From: Pilaira anomala
Lineage: Eukaryota > Mucoromycota > Mucoromycetes > Mucorales > Mucoraceae
Direction of reading: 5' to 3'
Assembly (NCBI GenBank): GCA_025716855.1
Contig: JAIXMQ010000011.1
Coordinates: 658,787-722,786, forward strand
Length of the DNA stretch: 64,000 nt
In this document: positions 10,666-22,188 of the stretch, in pieces
Layout of the letters: each line of letters starts with the position of its first letter
Numbering within the stretch: position 1 is the first letter of the stretch
Translations under genes and position numbers: made by a program
Notes under the pieces: generated by a model
Told to the model about the DNA's origin: nothing
The model's database searches: none
The model's input: only the letters and a program-made list of their open reading frames with translations

Positions 10666-13056
10666 ATGAGTTCTTTTTGGTGGGGACAAAGTGCTTTAGA
10701 TGAGTTAGTTGGTATGGACCCTATTTATTTTTATCTGTACGTGAGATTCTCTTAACAAACCTACTATAGAGAAAGCAACTTCAGAGTTGTTGCCAGCTGG
10801 TCAAGTTGACTTGGCACTTCATCTCGAGATTAGCGATCAAATAAGAAGTAAAAAAGTCAATGCAAAAGACGCTATGAAGTCCTTAAAGCAACGTCTTGGT
10901 CATAAAAATCCCAATGTTATTCTTGCTACTTTATCTGTAAGTTCATATGAATAAAATAAATTAGACGTGCCAAGACTTTTTTCTAAGTATTTTTTTTATA
11001 TCTCTTATTAGTTGGTAGATACTTGTATGAAGAATAGCGGCAGTAGTTTTGTAAAGGAAGTAGCTACAAGAGAATTTATGGAAGAAGTAACTCATTTGAT
11101 AAAAGTACCGGCAAGTATTCCTTATAAAATCAAAACAATAATTAACTAACCCACTAGTTCTAATTAGACTGGATGTAATCAAGACGTGAAGCAAAAAGTT
11201 CTTTACCTTATTCAAGTGTGGGGAATCGCATCCAAAGGGAATTCTTCATTGAGCTATATATCTGGAACCTATAGCCTGTTACGTGCTGAAGGTTACACAT
11301 TTCCTCCTATTACCGAAAGAATTGATTCCATTTTGTTAGAAACTGCAGTTGTAAGTTTATGAATTATAAATCTAGGCTACACAATTATTAAACTAACTAA
11401 TACTGCGAAAGGCTCCCGAATGGACTGATTCTGTCTGTTGTGAACGTTGTAGAACTTCTTTTACTTTGACAAATAGAAAGGTAAAACACGCGTCATATCG
11501 TTATATATCCAACCTCCTATTTATTTATTTATTGTGTATATAGCATCATTGCAGACAATGTGGTGCCACATTTTGTCAGCAGTGTTCATCGAAGAGTATT
11601 CCTTTACCCCATCTTGGAATAAACGATATTGTACGTGTTTGTGATGGTTGTTTTATCAAAATAAAACTATCCAAGGTAGCTGATAAAGATTCAACAGCAA
11701 ACTTGCTTGGTACCTCTGCTTCTATTTCCTCTTCCTTAACACCTGCTTACACGCCTTCCATCAAGAACAAAACTGCTGCTGAAACTATCACTACCACTAC
11801 AACTACTACCACAACTGCGACGCCTGCGGATGATCAATTCGAAGACGATTTAAAGAGAGCAATCGAAATATCTTTAAAAGAATCCAAGCAACAAAAGAAA
11901 CTATCCAATTACTATGTAAAAAAGGAACCTGCCACTGTTTCCGAAAAGACAAAGGAAGAAGAAGAAGAAGAAGCTAATCTTGCTGCTGCAATTGCTGCTT
12001 CTTTAAAAGATCTGGAATCTTTTTCTTCTGTAGTCCAAACCGCTTACAACAGCAACGAATTATCTTCAATTGATATGGAAAATATTCAATTATTTTCTAC
12101 ATTAATACATCGTGTTCATGCTATGGGTGGTGATATCTCCGGTGACACTCAAATCAATAAACTGTATACACAAATTGGTGCACTTCAGCCCAAGCTAGTA
12201 AAAACATTGGACGAAACCAGTCAAAAGCATGGTAGTATTACATAAAAGTTATCTACACAAAATTCCTATTTATAAACTAACTTTTGTAATAGATACTTTT
12301 GTACAATTACATGAAAAACTAAATCGATCCGTCAAAGCCTACGATAAACTATTGGAAGAAAGATTATCAAATGCCACTCAACGTGCATCTTACGCTCCTT
12401 ACTATAGCAATTATAACACGTTATCTGCCCAACCTTATAGTCCTTACAATCAACATCAAACATTTTCTTATCCCCAAAATTATAACCAACCAATTCCTCA
12501 ATCATATACCCCTTCCACGCCATCATCTTCTTCAAATACGTTGTATCAAGCTCCGTATCCACAGTACACACCTAAAACTGTGCAAAAACAACAGCGTCAT
12601 GGGGCCCCTATTCAATATCCTTCTACGCCTGCTGTTCATCAATACTCTACTGCACCGCCTGAAGCAACGACTGTCCAGTACCCGCCTACTCCTGTTACTC
12701 GGCATTACTCTTCTGTACCTGAAACACCTATTCAGCAGCAGTACACACCCATTCGATCTGGTACACCAGCTCAGCAACAACCGACATTTCAACAACAACC
12801 ACAAGCTCAACAAAAGTTGCAATCACAACAGCAACTACAAGTTCAACAACAGCTACAAGTTCAACAGCAGCCACAAGTTCAACAACAACATCATCACCTT
12901 CAACAGCAACAACAACAACAATATCAATACCCTTCTGTTCCAACGAACGTTCCTTCTGAAACTTACTACAATGACCAACAAACATACTATAATCCACAAA
13001 TATCTCAATCCGTACACAAATCTCCTGTTGAAGAAGCTCCTCTTATTGAACTTTAA
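10666..13056 (+). CDS. VPS27: Vps27/Hrs, ESCRT-0 subunit
   Basis: ESCRT-0 recognises ubiquitinated cargo on endosomes and starts sorting into multivesicular bodies. The ATG at 10666 opens [15 protein letters not shown], and the first intron begins GTATGG at 10712. A VHS domain follows ([20 protein letters not shown]). Next is a FYVE finger with RKHHCRQCG, paired CxxC motifs and RVCDGC, which binds PI3P. Two ubiquitin-interacting motifs follow ([14 protein letters not shown] and [14 protein letters not shown]), then a helical region corresponding to the Hse1/STAM-binding core, and a long Gln/Pro/Tyr-rich tail. The protein ends PLIEL, which fits a clathrin-box motif. Exons are joined by short introns, including one near 12230-12291. 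Confidence 0.95.
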
Positions 13057-13737
13057 AGTTTTTTTTTTATAAATTAATAAAAGTTGCTCTTATTTTAATT
13101 CTAAATAGTTTTAATACCGGGACAAATTTGATCTTTTAGCTATAGACGGCATATAACACGGTATGAAAAAAGAGGCTTTCATAATGCATAAACATTACTA
13201 TTTTGGTCTAATACGACGGCATAATTTGTAAGCTATTCTTTCATATATAAGTCAATCTGCGTCTACTGCGTTATGCCAATATCACTCTATAATAAACATC
13301 ACTTTATTTGAGACTTGAAAGAATAATGAGACATATATTAAACCATACTCTTTTTAAGAAACTCTTAAAATGTCATTAGTTTTTGTTTACACTGAAATAA
13401 TAAAGGCTTAAAATGAAGCTGTCTAAAAAACAAATGCATAAAGAAAAAAGAGATCCATTTAACTTAGAATATATAGACACAAACTGGTGGAAACTATTAC
13501 AATATTTCGATATCTGTATACATATATATCCATTGTTCCTTTTTTAGGGAAGAGTAAAGTTGGTGTACCAATTTAAGATCAGAATACGTAATATGGCATG
13601 ATTTCAATACGATACTACAATAATAAGATGAGCACATTAGTCAATCTTATTCTCATAAAAAACCCCCCTCTACAAGCTTCTTAAATACGATCATTTTTCC
13701 TCTTCTTCTTTCTTCTTTTTTTTTTTAATCATACAAT
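13057..13737. other. Intergenic between Vps27 and the MFS gene
   Basis: No gene seen. The last 60 bases before the MFS start are CT-rich, like other promoters in this window. Confidence 0.6.
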
Positions 13738-15664
13738 ATGAATAATAGTAGGCGTTCATCTGACACACTTTATGGAAATGGGTCATTAGACCTCACTAGT
13801 AGTAAGAGAGAGAGATAGAGAGAGGTTTTGGCATTAATCATAAATTAAATACCTATATTTTTTTTCAAATAGACGGTCAAAAAGAAGAGGACGTGAACAT
13901 TGAATACGAAGATACATTAAAGGACACAGAATCAGAAGGCATTAAACCATGGTTAGTTGTCTTAGCTACATTTTTGGTCCTTGTAGTAGGTTTAGGCGCT
14001 GGTACAGGATGGTAAAAAAAAAACATTTATTTAAATAATATAAACATTTAACTGATGTCAAATAATTTTTAGGGGTAACGTATTTGTAACACAATGATTA
14101 AGATTTAAAAAAGTCGATTAAAGTAACCTTGTTTTAGGTGTAATGCAGAATTATTTTGAACAACATGAAGAATTTGCAGGAACATCGAATCTATCGTTTC
14201 AGCTTACTTTCGTTGCAACTATCTGCAATATTTTAATTAATTTATTGGCTCCATTAGGACAATTTTTATTAGCCATAATGCAAGCAAGAACTGTGTTGTT
14301 TATTGCCATTGTTTTTTGCTCATCCGGATTATTATTAGCTAGCTTTAGTTCACAGGTAAAGTTATAATTATTATTTAAAGTATAATTACACATTTTTTAG
14401 CAATATTCTTATATATTCTTAAAGGTTTGGCATCTGTACTTAACTCATGGTGTCTTATACGGTATTGGATCATCCATCTTATTTTATGTAAACCAAATTT
14501 ATTCTTTATTCATTAAAAAATGATCAGATACTGATTGTTTAATAGATTGCATTAAGTGTAGTCCCATTATGGTTTGTAAAAAACCGAGGTATTGCTTTAG
14601 GCATCATTTCAAGTGGCATCAGTATCGGTGGACTAGTCATGCCTCTTGTAATGGACCCTCTTAATACAAAACTAGGCTCAGGATGGTAAAATAAAACTCA
14701 TTTGCTTAATAGTCGTTTATATATACATAAAAAACTTATCAAATTATTTCGCAGGTGTTATCGAATCATGAGCTTAATTTGCTTTGTTGTAGGAGTATTG
14801 GCATGTTCTATTTTTAAAAACAAAAAGAAAGACGTCAACGTAAAACCTGAAAAGATAAATTTTAAGGAAATGTTTGATTTCAGTATAGCAAAAGACCCCA
14901 AATTTCTATTATGGTGTGCTACCGACATTTTACTTGAAGCTGCATTTAATATCCCATATTATTTTTTACCATGTAAGCCCTCTTTGATAGTTTCTATTTA
15001 TACATTATCTTTAATCGCCTCTTATGTAGCATACGCCACGCATCTTGGTTTAACATCTTCTCAAGGTGCCATCATATTATCTGCAGGATCAGGTATGAAC
15101 GCTTTTGGAAGAATTGTATCCGGGTAAGAATCAAGTATGTAGTATACATCATCCATTTGCATTTGTAAAAGTGATCAACTTACATGTTTTATACTAGTTT
15201 TCTAGCTGATTATGTTGGCCACGTTAATATTATTATTATTTATTCAATTATCTCCGGATTATCAAACTTGGTCATTTGGACTTATGCTACTTCTTTCGGG
15301 ACCCTGATGGCATTTTCAATTATTTTTGGCTTTTTTGGCGGTGCATTTATCACATTAAGTAAAAAAGAGAAAATCCAGAATCCTGTTATAACTTCTTTAC
15401 TGACTTGCTTTATTAATAGCGCCTACTATCACACTACTTACTACAGGGTATGAAAAGTTCGATTCGGGACTATCTGTCTTCCTAGTCATTACAGTTATTT
15501 CCATGTTCGGTCCTAACCTTGCAGGTGCAATTGAAAGTAAAGTGGGTGGTGATCATCCGTTTGACAGTTACAAGTATTTTACTGGTGCTTGTTACCTAAC
15601 TGGCGCTATATTACTGATCATTTTCAAACTTTCTTTAAACAGAAAACTTTTTATTAAAATTTAA
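13738..15664 (+). CDS. MFS transporter, monocarboxylate-porter (MCT/Mch) type
   Basis: A 12-span major facilitator. The hydrophilic N-terminus MNNSRRSSDTLYGNGSLDLT is followed by the first helix, ending GAGTGWGVMQNYFEQH, which fits the conserved GxxFGVFQxYY signature of fungal MCT homologues. Later blocks include NRGIALGIISSGISIGGLVM (TM4/5 region), GMNAFGRIVSGFLADYVGH (cytosolic signature) and a last helix before the stop at 15662-15664. Nine or so introns are needed. The join after GGATG at 14011 requires a 2-nt exon GG at 14073-14074. Without it the next exon meets a stop. Fungal members carry riboflavin, nicotinic acid or monocarboxylates. The substrate cannot be read from the sequence. 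Confidence 0.88.
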
Positions 15665-15777
15665 ATTGACTTTGTGCGTCCGTATGATATATACGTACAT
15701 ATATACATATACTTGATATATAATAATAAAGAGAAAAAGTCAATGTTGTATATCAGCTTACAAAACAACAGTTTACG

Positions 15778-16500
15778 TTAATGAAATAATTTACTTTTAG
15801 TAGTTATTAAAATCTGGAATTCTACGTGTTGTTCATCAGACAATACACTTTCATTTACAATTACTACTTTTATATGTGACGTAGGCAAATTTCCAGAATA
15901 AAGCTCACCCGTTGTATCCATCAAAATATATAATCCAGGTTTCACAATATTTACAATTTTGAAAGTTTCTTCATAATATGGTTCAGTTTTGGAAGTTCCT
16001 GCATTATGATATAATTCATGATTAATCTTATGACGTTTTATGAAGTATTCATTATCCTTTAATGCAAGGATGATTATATGCGAATGTTTCAATTCATCTC
16101 CAGGATCATTAACAGACCAAAACCACGAGCTGTCTTGAATGTAACTCTAATAATGAAAGAACAGCCTGGTTTATAAGAAATACCTATTTCTGTATAGTCT
16201 TTTTTGTTTACATTCGCTTTTGATCTATATCGGTTATTACTGAATGCATAGGTTGAATATACTTTTTTTTTTTTTACCCTTCTCAGATTTTGCTATGACA
16301 AGAACAAAATTTTCTTGATTTGCAACTTCATAAAGAACATTTAATAAAACATTAGCGTTATTGTCTTTGTCTTCTTCAACGATAGATACACGAACTCATC
16401 CCTCAGAATATTTATGTTTCTCTGCTACTAAGGATGGAAAAGGATCTTGAAAATCATCGTCTTCTATAAGATAATTATTAATTTTAAAATCAGAGTTAAT
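15778..16500 (-). pseudogene. Integrase C-terminal-like retroelement relic
   Basis: The minus-strand frame at 15778-16135 encodes KIVNIVKPGLYILMDTTGEL and then LPTSHIKVV. The pattern resembles the SH3-like C-terminal segment of Ty3/Gypsy-type integrases. Upstream coding-like pieces (for example EDDDFQDPFPSLVAEKHKYS near 16440) are broken by stops and frame changes. No reverse transcriptase, RNase H or LTR was found nearby. It could alternatively be an exon of a host gene derived from such an element. Confidence 0.5.
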
Positions 16501-17547
16501 TTGTGTATAAAGAGAGAAAGAAAAGAATCATATAACCTACTAGGAAGCACGTATTTCTAGTACCTCTTAATGCTACATAAAGTCATTTCTTTACGTTTAA
16601 TCTTATACGGAGTATAGCTTTTTAAGTCAGCTTTAATTATCTCTTATGAAACTACATCGAATTAACTTGATAAAGGTAACCTCAGACTTTCTTTTATTAA
16701 ATTCGATCAGAAAGATACGAAAAATGATTATCTTAAAGCGCCTTGAACTTAAACTTTTTTTTAAAAAAAGTGTCAAAATGGCAAAAAAAAAAAAAAAATC
16801 ATAGTAAAAAAAGTCTAACTTTGGAATGTGGATTTTGTGTAAAGATTTTTGCTTAAAAACAAACAGTGAGTGACATTTAATGGCTCTCCTCGAGTATCAA
16901 ACCCAACGCTTAATATCACTAAAACGTAAATAAAAGGGAAGATAACTAATTTATTTTTTTGGTGACATGTAAGGTGTCCCAGTTCTCTCAATGAACATAG
17001 GAGTCATTTATTTAAATAGACATCAAGGAGAAGCTTATTTAATCACACGTTGTGTAATAATACACTGAAAATATGTCTTAATGTCATTGAGTATGTACTG
17101 TAATCCTAACATTTTAAAAAGCCCATCTAAGACACCAGCTGTTCATGTATTAAAAGATATATTTAGTATTTAGTCATGCCACCATGTATGACGACGACAC
17201 TCATTCTTTTTTTTTTAAAACCGAAAAACTTGCCTTAATTTGATAATGTACCGAGCCAAGATCTATATTAATTGATCTATGGTACTTTTTCTGTTGGGGG
17301 AAGGAGGACAGTGACCTTTATCAGTTCTTTAAATATAGTATTAAGAGATTAGAATGACCGTCGCACATGCATTTTCATGCCAACTTTTTTTTTTTTTTTT
17401 TGTGGGGAAAAGAGAATTATCTGCATGTGAATCCCCATAGGTAATACAAACTTTTTCTTTTTTGAGTCGAGTAGTTTCATTGGACATTGTCCCTATTTTT
17501 TATTCATTTTTTATAGCTCCCTAGTATCTCTTTTTTTTTTTGTAACC
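16501..17547. other. Intergenic, no gene seen
   Basis: AT-rich non-coding sequence with several T- and A-runs. The last 100 bases are T-rich and form the probable promoter of the KPWE gene. Confidence 0.6.
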
Positions 17548-18195
17548 ATGTCTTCTAATTCTGCCTTTGAAGCATTCGACAACTACGACTTTGAAAACGA
17601 CGAAAAATTCCAAGTAAATTGGCAATAAGCGAAGCTTTTCACTCGAAATAACACGTATTTTTTTTTTTTCATAGTCTGGTATTTCATCCTTGTTAAATAA
17701 TAAACAAGAAAACGAACAAGAGTTACTTGAAAAAGCTAAACTCTTTTATTATACAAAGTAATACCATTCACTCTCTTTAAACGCAATGAAAGCTTAACTT
17801 TTTTTTTTCGACTAGATTCATCACTTCCTTTGATCCTGTTGCATACAGAGCTTGGAAAGCAGAGAACCAGGAACCAGTAAATGAACAAGAAAAAGTTACC
17901 GAAAATGGTAAAAACAAACTTTATTGTTGGTTCTGTACTTTGTAACTTATTTAAGCATTTTATAGAAGAAAAACCACCTCGATTTACATTTCAAGAGCTC
18001 GTAGATATGATTGAAAAAGGAATTGAAATCCCAGGTAACTATTATATATATACATAAAAAAGAAAGCTTAACTTAATTGATGATATAGGTATTAAACAAA
18101 TTCCAAATGTAATAAACGAAGGCACCCCGAGTGAAGCTAAAATGACAGCACGTCCAAAACCGTGGGAAAGCAATAAAGAGAGGGAAAAGAATTAA
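17548..18195 (+). CDS. Small KPWE-motif protein, PEX39-like candidate peroxin
   Basis: Five exons starting at ATG 17548 (MSSNSAFEAFDNYDFENDEK) encode a soluble acidic protein of about 135 residues. The middle part has FITSFDPVAYRAWKAE. The C-terminal part has FTFQELVDMIEKGIEIPGI, KQIPN and finally RPKPWES. The helix plus IPGIxxIP plus KPWE arrangement is that of the KPWE domain family. This family includes human C6orf226 and yeast Yjr012c, recently described as PEX39, which helps PEX7 import PTS2 cargo into peroxisomes, and it is also found in some fungal PEX14-like proteins. There is no signal peptide or membrane span. The function is inferred from family resemblance only. The stop TAA is at 18193-18195. 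Confidence 0.75.
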
Positions 18196-18213
18196 ATGTT
18201 TTTTTTATCATAC

Positions 18214-18214
18214 A

Positions 18215-18255
<41 letters not shown>
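18214..18255. repeat. A-run of about 41 nt
   Basis: A poly(A) tract followed by GAGAGAGAG, lying between the convergent KPWE and small membrane protein genes. Confidence 0.8.
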
Positions 18256-18258
<3 letters not shown>

Positions 18259-18316
18259 AGAGAGGATTTAAATAAATAGAGTATATGTATAGTCGTTTTT
18301 TGTTTTATTTCATTTT

Positions 18317-18718
18317 TTACATGCCCATTTGATGACGATATGATTCTGGGTCAGGTGTGACGGGTACAGAAACAGAATATTTAGACTTTACTTGAGCCTT
18401 GTATGGTAATTTGCTTAGTGAAAGAGCAGAGGGTGCCAGCTTTCTTCTTTTTAGTAGTAATCCAGTCGTATTTGGTGTATGTTGTCTGTGGGTTAAAAAC
18501 TTTCGAATATGAAGTATACAACTCGAGAGTATCCAATTGGTAGATTCTAACGTTAAACCAGATACCATTTCTATCGTCAGTAATGCAAGTCGGAGAAAAA
18601 TGAAGGAGGATGTAATGGTGCTGGTAATGACTGCCAAGACTGCCAAGAAGGCTACAATTGCCAATATAAACGGTGTTAATAACAAACAACCAATAGTAGA
18701 AAATATTAAGGGTATCAT
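18317..18718 (-). CDS. Small membrane protein of unknown function
   Basis: An intronless 133-residue frame starting at 18718. The first 60 residues form two strongly hydrophobic spans (PLIFSTIGCLLLTPFILAIV and the stretch through FLRLALLTIEMVS). The tail is basic and hydrophilic (LLLKRRKLAPSALSLSKLPY) and ends HQMGM. The composition is not biased like chance ORFs here, and the frame has its own upstream T/A-rich region. No family was recognised. It is convergent with the KPWE gene. Confidence 0.6.
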   Translation of the reverse strand: MIPLIFSTIGCLLLTPFILAIVAFLAVLAVITSTITSSFIFLRLALLTIEMVSGLTLESTNWILSSCILHIRKFLTHRQHTPNTTGLLLKRRKLAPSALSLSKLPYKAQVKSKYSVSVPVTPDPESYRHQMGM

Positions 18719-18739
18719 AAGTGTGTAAAAAATAAAAAA

Positions 18740-21350
18740 TAAAGAAGAAGAAAAAAAAAAGTTAAAGACAAGGCAGTAGGACTATTTATACTCAAACAAA
18801 TAAAAAAATTTGATTGTGCTAAATCACATGAAAAAAAGCTATCAAATAAAACACACACTCTCACACACCACAAACAATTTCTCCGCTCACGGGTTTAAAA
18901 TAAGTAGTAACAGAGTTTATGCAAATAATCCAGTATTAACCTTACAAGTTAAACTTTCTTTTTATATGTAACCAAGTTAAGGGACACATTAAATAAATAA
19001 GCCCCTCATGGAGTAGTTACTTCTTTTTATAATTTCTTTTTATTATCGTCTACATATGGGGCTTTTTTTTTTTTTTTTTTTTTTTTGGTAGTACTACGTA
19101 ATTGTGAGTGCGTGTATGTATCACGAGATAAGCAAGGATTATTAGTTAATCAAGTGAAGGGTAAAAAAAAAAAAAAGAAAACAAAAGAAAAAAAAACTCA
19201 AATGATTTGTTACATATAACAACAAACAGTAACTTTATCTTTTCTTTTTTTTTTAAAAAAAGAAGAAAAAGGAAAAGATGTATAATGATCTACACGACTA
19301 CAGTAGTTTGCAATTTAAAAGAAAAAAAAAAGACTAATTTGGACAAAATGTCAGGGATATTTTTTTATGCATTATGAATGAATATAAAATTACTTACATG
19401 TAAATTTAATGTAAGTAAAGAGAAGAAAATGGATCCCATCGTCATATAGTATTCTAGACATCATCGGTCATGTGTGTTCTTGTGTATGTATATATAGATG
19501 ATATAAGATTGACAGAATATAAAAGATAGAAAAAACCGTGTTTCGATATATATAACAAATATTTAGAAGGGACCAGCGTATTTATTTATCTTACTTTATT
19601 AAGACAATTTATGTATATTGAGAATCAGCATAGTCGATAGATAAAAAAAAAAGTACCTTAAATAAAAAAAGACTAGATTTGCTTAACCATAAAACAAAAA
19701 ACAAAAAAAGGAAAAAAAAAATACACACATATATATATAAGCTATAGACTGAAGAAACCGAGAATGCACAATCAATTTTACAATGCTATGTTGGTTCCAT
19801 CTGCGATAGACTACATGAATTCCAATCGATTCATTTCATATATTATCACAAAAGCAGAAATTTACTCTTTTTTTTCTATAAAATATTGAAATCATATGTT
19901 CGCTTTCTGTCATTTATATTCAATCACAAGTGTGTGTGTGTGTGTATAGAATACAAAAAAAAAAAAAAAAAAAATAAGCCGAAATGTGGATATACGGAGC
20001 CAATCACAGAAGTTTAAGGATGCATGATGTTGCTTTAATGTATGTTTCCTCTTGTGATTTGGGATAGAGTATGTATACCTGGGGTTGATCTCACCTCCTA
20101 TTTTTTTTTTTATATATACAAGCATATTATTATCCGGATACTTATGTATATGTATGTAAGGTGGTAACTGTACATAAAATATTGATATGTATATATATAT
20201 ATTATTTATCATTTTAAAATAGATATGTAATTGTGTATAAATAAATGTATCCATTGAATATGCGGCTCTTTTTCGTGATATTTTTTTTTTAATAAGATAT
20301 GTGTTGTATATGACAATGGTATGATAATTGAACGAAAATATTTGTTGTTGTATACACAATTTTTTTTTTTAAAAAAAAAGGTACTATACAGCCACTAACT
20401 AAAAAAAAAAGAGAGAAAAATAGGGAAAAAGTGTAATTGAGCAAGTATTGAAATACAATGCACATAACCCTACTTTTTTTTTCTATCCCTTAAAAAAGTA
20501 TTTATAAAAAAAGGACAAAAACGAAATAAAATCACCAAATATGGTTTGTCAAAATTGGACATATCAAGTAATAATAAAGGGGTTCAAGTGCGCCCTCTCT
20601 TGAAATTTTGGCGGCATACATAACATTTATATAAACACCATTTTAAACACCATATACTATAAAAGGATTTATACGCACACGCTCCATCTTTTTTGCACTT
20701 GCTCTATCTTACTTGTTCTATCTTACACAAACGCACACACACACACACACACAATCTACTTTTTACTATTTCATGTGCGTATAATATGCTCTAATTTTTT
20801 ATGCTCTTTGTTTTTTTGGTTATTATCCCCTCTCTTTTTCTATATACTGCATTTCTCCTGTAGGAACTTTTTTTATATATTTTTTCTTAATTTTCAAAAG
20901 GCTTTAATCATCCCTTTATATATAAAGAACATTTTTTTTTATGAAATCATGATTTTAATCTATGTAAGCTTGTGAGAGAAGATTTAAAAATAACGTAGCC
21001 ACCAAAATTAAAGTCAAAATGAATTAGTTTATAACTATTCATGTACAAGTAATCAGTTAAAAAAAAAAAAGAGACCCCTTAATTTTAACATGTAAACTGA
21101 GAAAAAAAAAATTCCTTTAAATAGACCCTCAATTTATTTTTTATTTTATTTTTTCTTTTCAAAAAACCAAAAACATTGATGACAACTCCTTTTCTTTGTT
21201 GATTATCTCTTTAAATACGTGTATTATCTTCTTCTTTTTTTTTTCTTCTATTTAATTGTATTCTTCTTTTTATATTCTATTTGGTAAATATTTACATTTA
21301 AGCAAAAAAAAAAAAAAAAAAATACCATATTAATTTTTGTTAAAATAGTC
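18740..21350. other. Long intergenic region rich in homopolymers
   Basis: About 2.6 kb with no convincing gene. The open frame on the minus strand at 19910-20359 is dominated by TATA/CA repeats and was not accepted. A TATAAAAGG string lies near 20659, and CA repeats and CT-rich stretches follow, leading to the Myb-like gene. Confidence 0.55.
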
Positions 21351-22028
21351 ATGGATCTTAAATATCTTTTATGCGAACCTGTCTCAAAGCTTGCCGTCAA
21401 AGCAAATGAACAAACGGTTTTAATTCAACAACAACAACAAAAACAATATGGGTTAGATTGGCATCCAACCTCACCTATTTACCCATCTGTAATAACAAAA
21501 GGACAAGAATGGATCATGGGTAGTCCAAAAAGTACTTGTAGTAGCATCAGTACCTGTAGTAGCACCAGTACACAGAGTGGAGACGAGTACGTGAATACTC
21601 CCGATCAGACCAGCAGTTTTAATTTGCGCACAAAGCCTATTAACACTACTGCCACTACCAGCAACACAAATTCATCAAGACGTAGAGCAGCAAGTGATGT
21701 TAGCCTTACCAGACACCATATGTTTATCTATAGTCATCCAAATCGCAGACCACGATCAGAATCTGCAGGTAATAATAATAACGTGCAGACCAGAACGCCC
21801 TGGACGCCCTTCGAAGATCATTTGCTTCAACAAGGATACGATCAAGGATTATCTTGGGCCATGATCTCCTCTACTTATCTTCCTCATAGATCAAGAGGCT
21901 GTTGTTGGGGTCGCTTTAAAACTTTGCAAAACAAGAATATGGTTGATCCAAGTCATTCTCATATGCGACATTTCAGAAGACCTTGGAAAGCAATTGACTT
22001 TAATGGCAACAGAAAATCTTCAATTTAA
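21351..22028 (+). CDS. Single-repeat Myb/SANT-like DNA-binding protein
   Basis: An intronless 225-residue frame with start context TAGTCATGG. The N-terminal half is Ser/Thr/Gln-rich and low in structure, with CSSISTCSSTSTQS and basic RRRAASD segments. Residues about 150-200 hold the DNA-binding unit: RTPWTPFEDHLLQQGYD, then LSWAMISSTYLPHRSRGCCW. The spaced tryptophans and the acidic FED helix match the Myb/SANT fold. A basic tail follows. It is probably nuclear. The target genes are unknown. Confidence 0.75.
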   Translation: MDLKYLLCEPVSKLAVKANEQTVLIQQQQQKQYGLDWHPTSPIYPSVITKGQEWIMGSPKSTCSSISTCSSTSTQSGDEYVNTPDQTSSFNLRTKPINTTATTSNTNSSRRRAASDVSLTRHHMFIYSHPNRRPRSESAGNNNNVQTRTPWTPFEDHLLQQGYDQGLSWAMISSTYLPHRSRGCCWGRFKTLQNKNMVDPSHSHMRHFRRPWKAIDFNGNRKSSI

Positions 22029-22156
22029 ATTCAAACAAATTATCTCATATCCAAAATTATATACCTTCACGCAAGACTTTTTTTTTTTAAAAAAAAACAC
22101 TTAAAACAAGAAATATTCTAAAAACAGTTAATAATCCGACAAAAAAAGCAAACAAA

Positions 22157-22188
<32 letters not shown>

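Noticed and set aside
12371..13072. A 233-residue open frame overlapping the Vps27 tail
   Set aside because: It is the shifted-frame shadow of the CAA-rich Vps27 C-terminus (Leu/His/Asn-rich composition), with no independent signal.
19910..20359. A 149-residue minus-strand ORF
   Set aside because: It is made mostly of TATA, CA and T-run translations (IYIYI, FFFFF, THTHT), with no family or start context.
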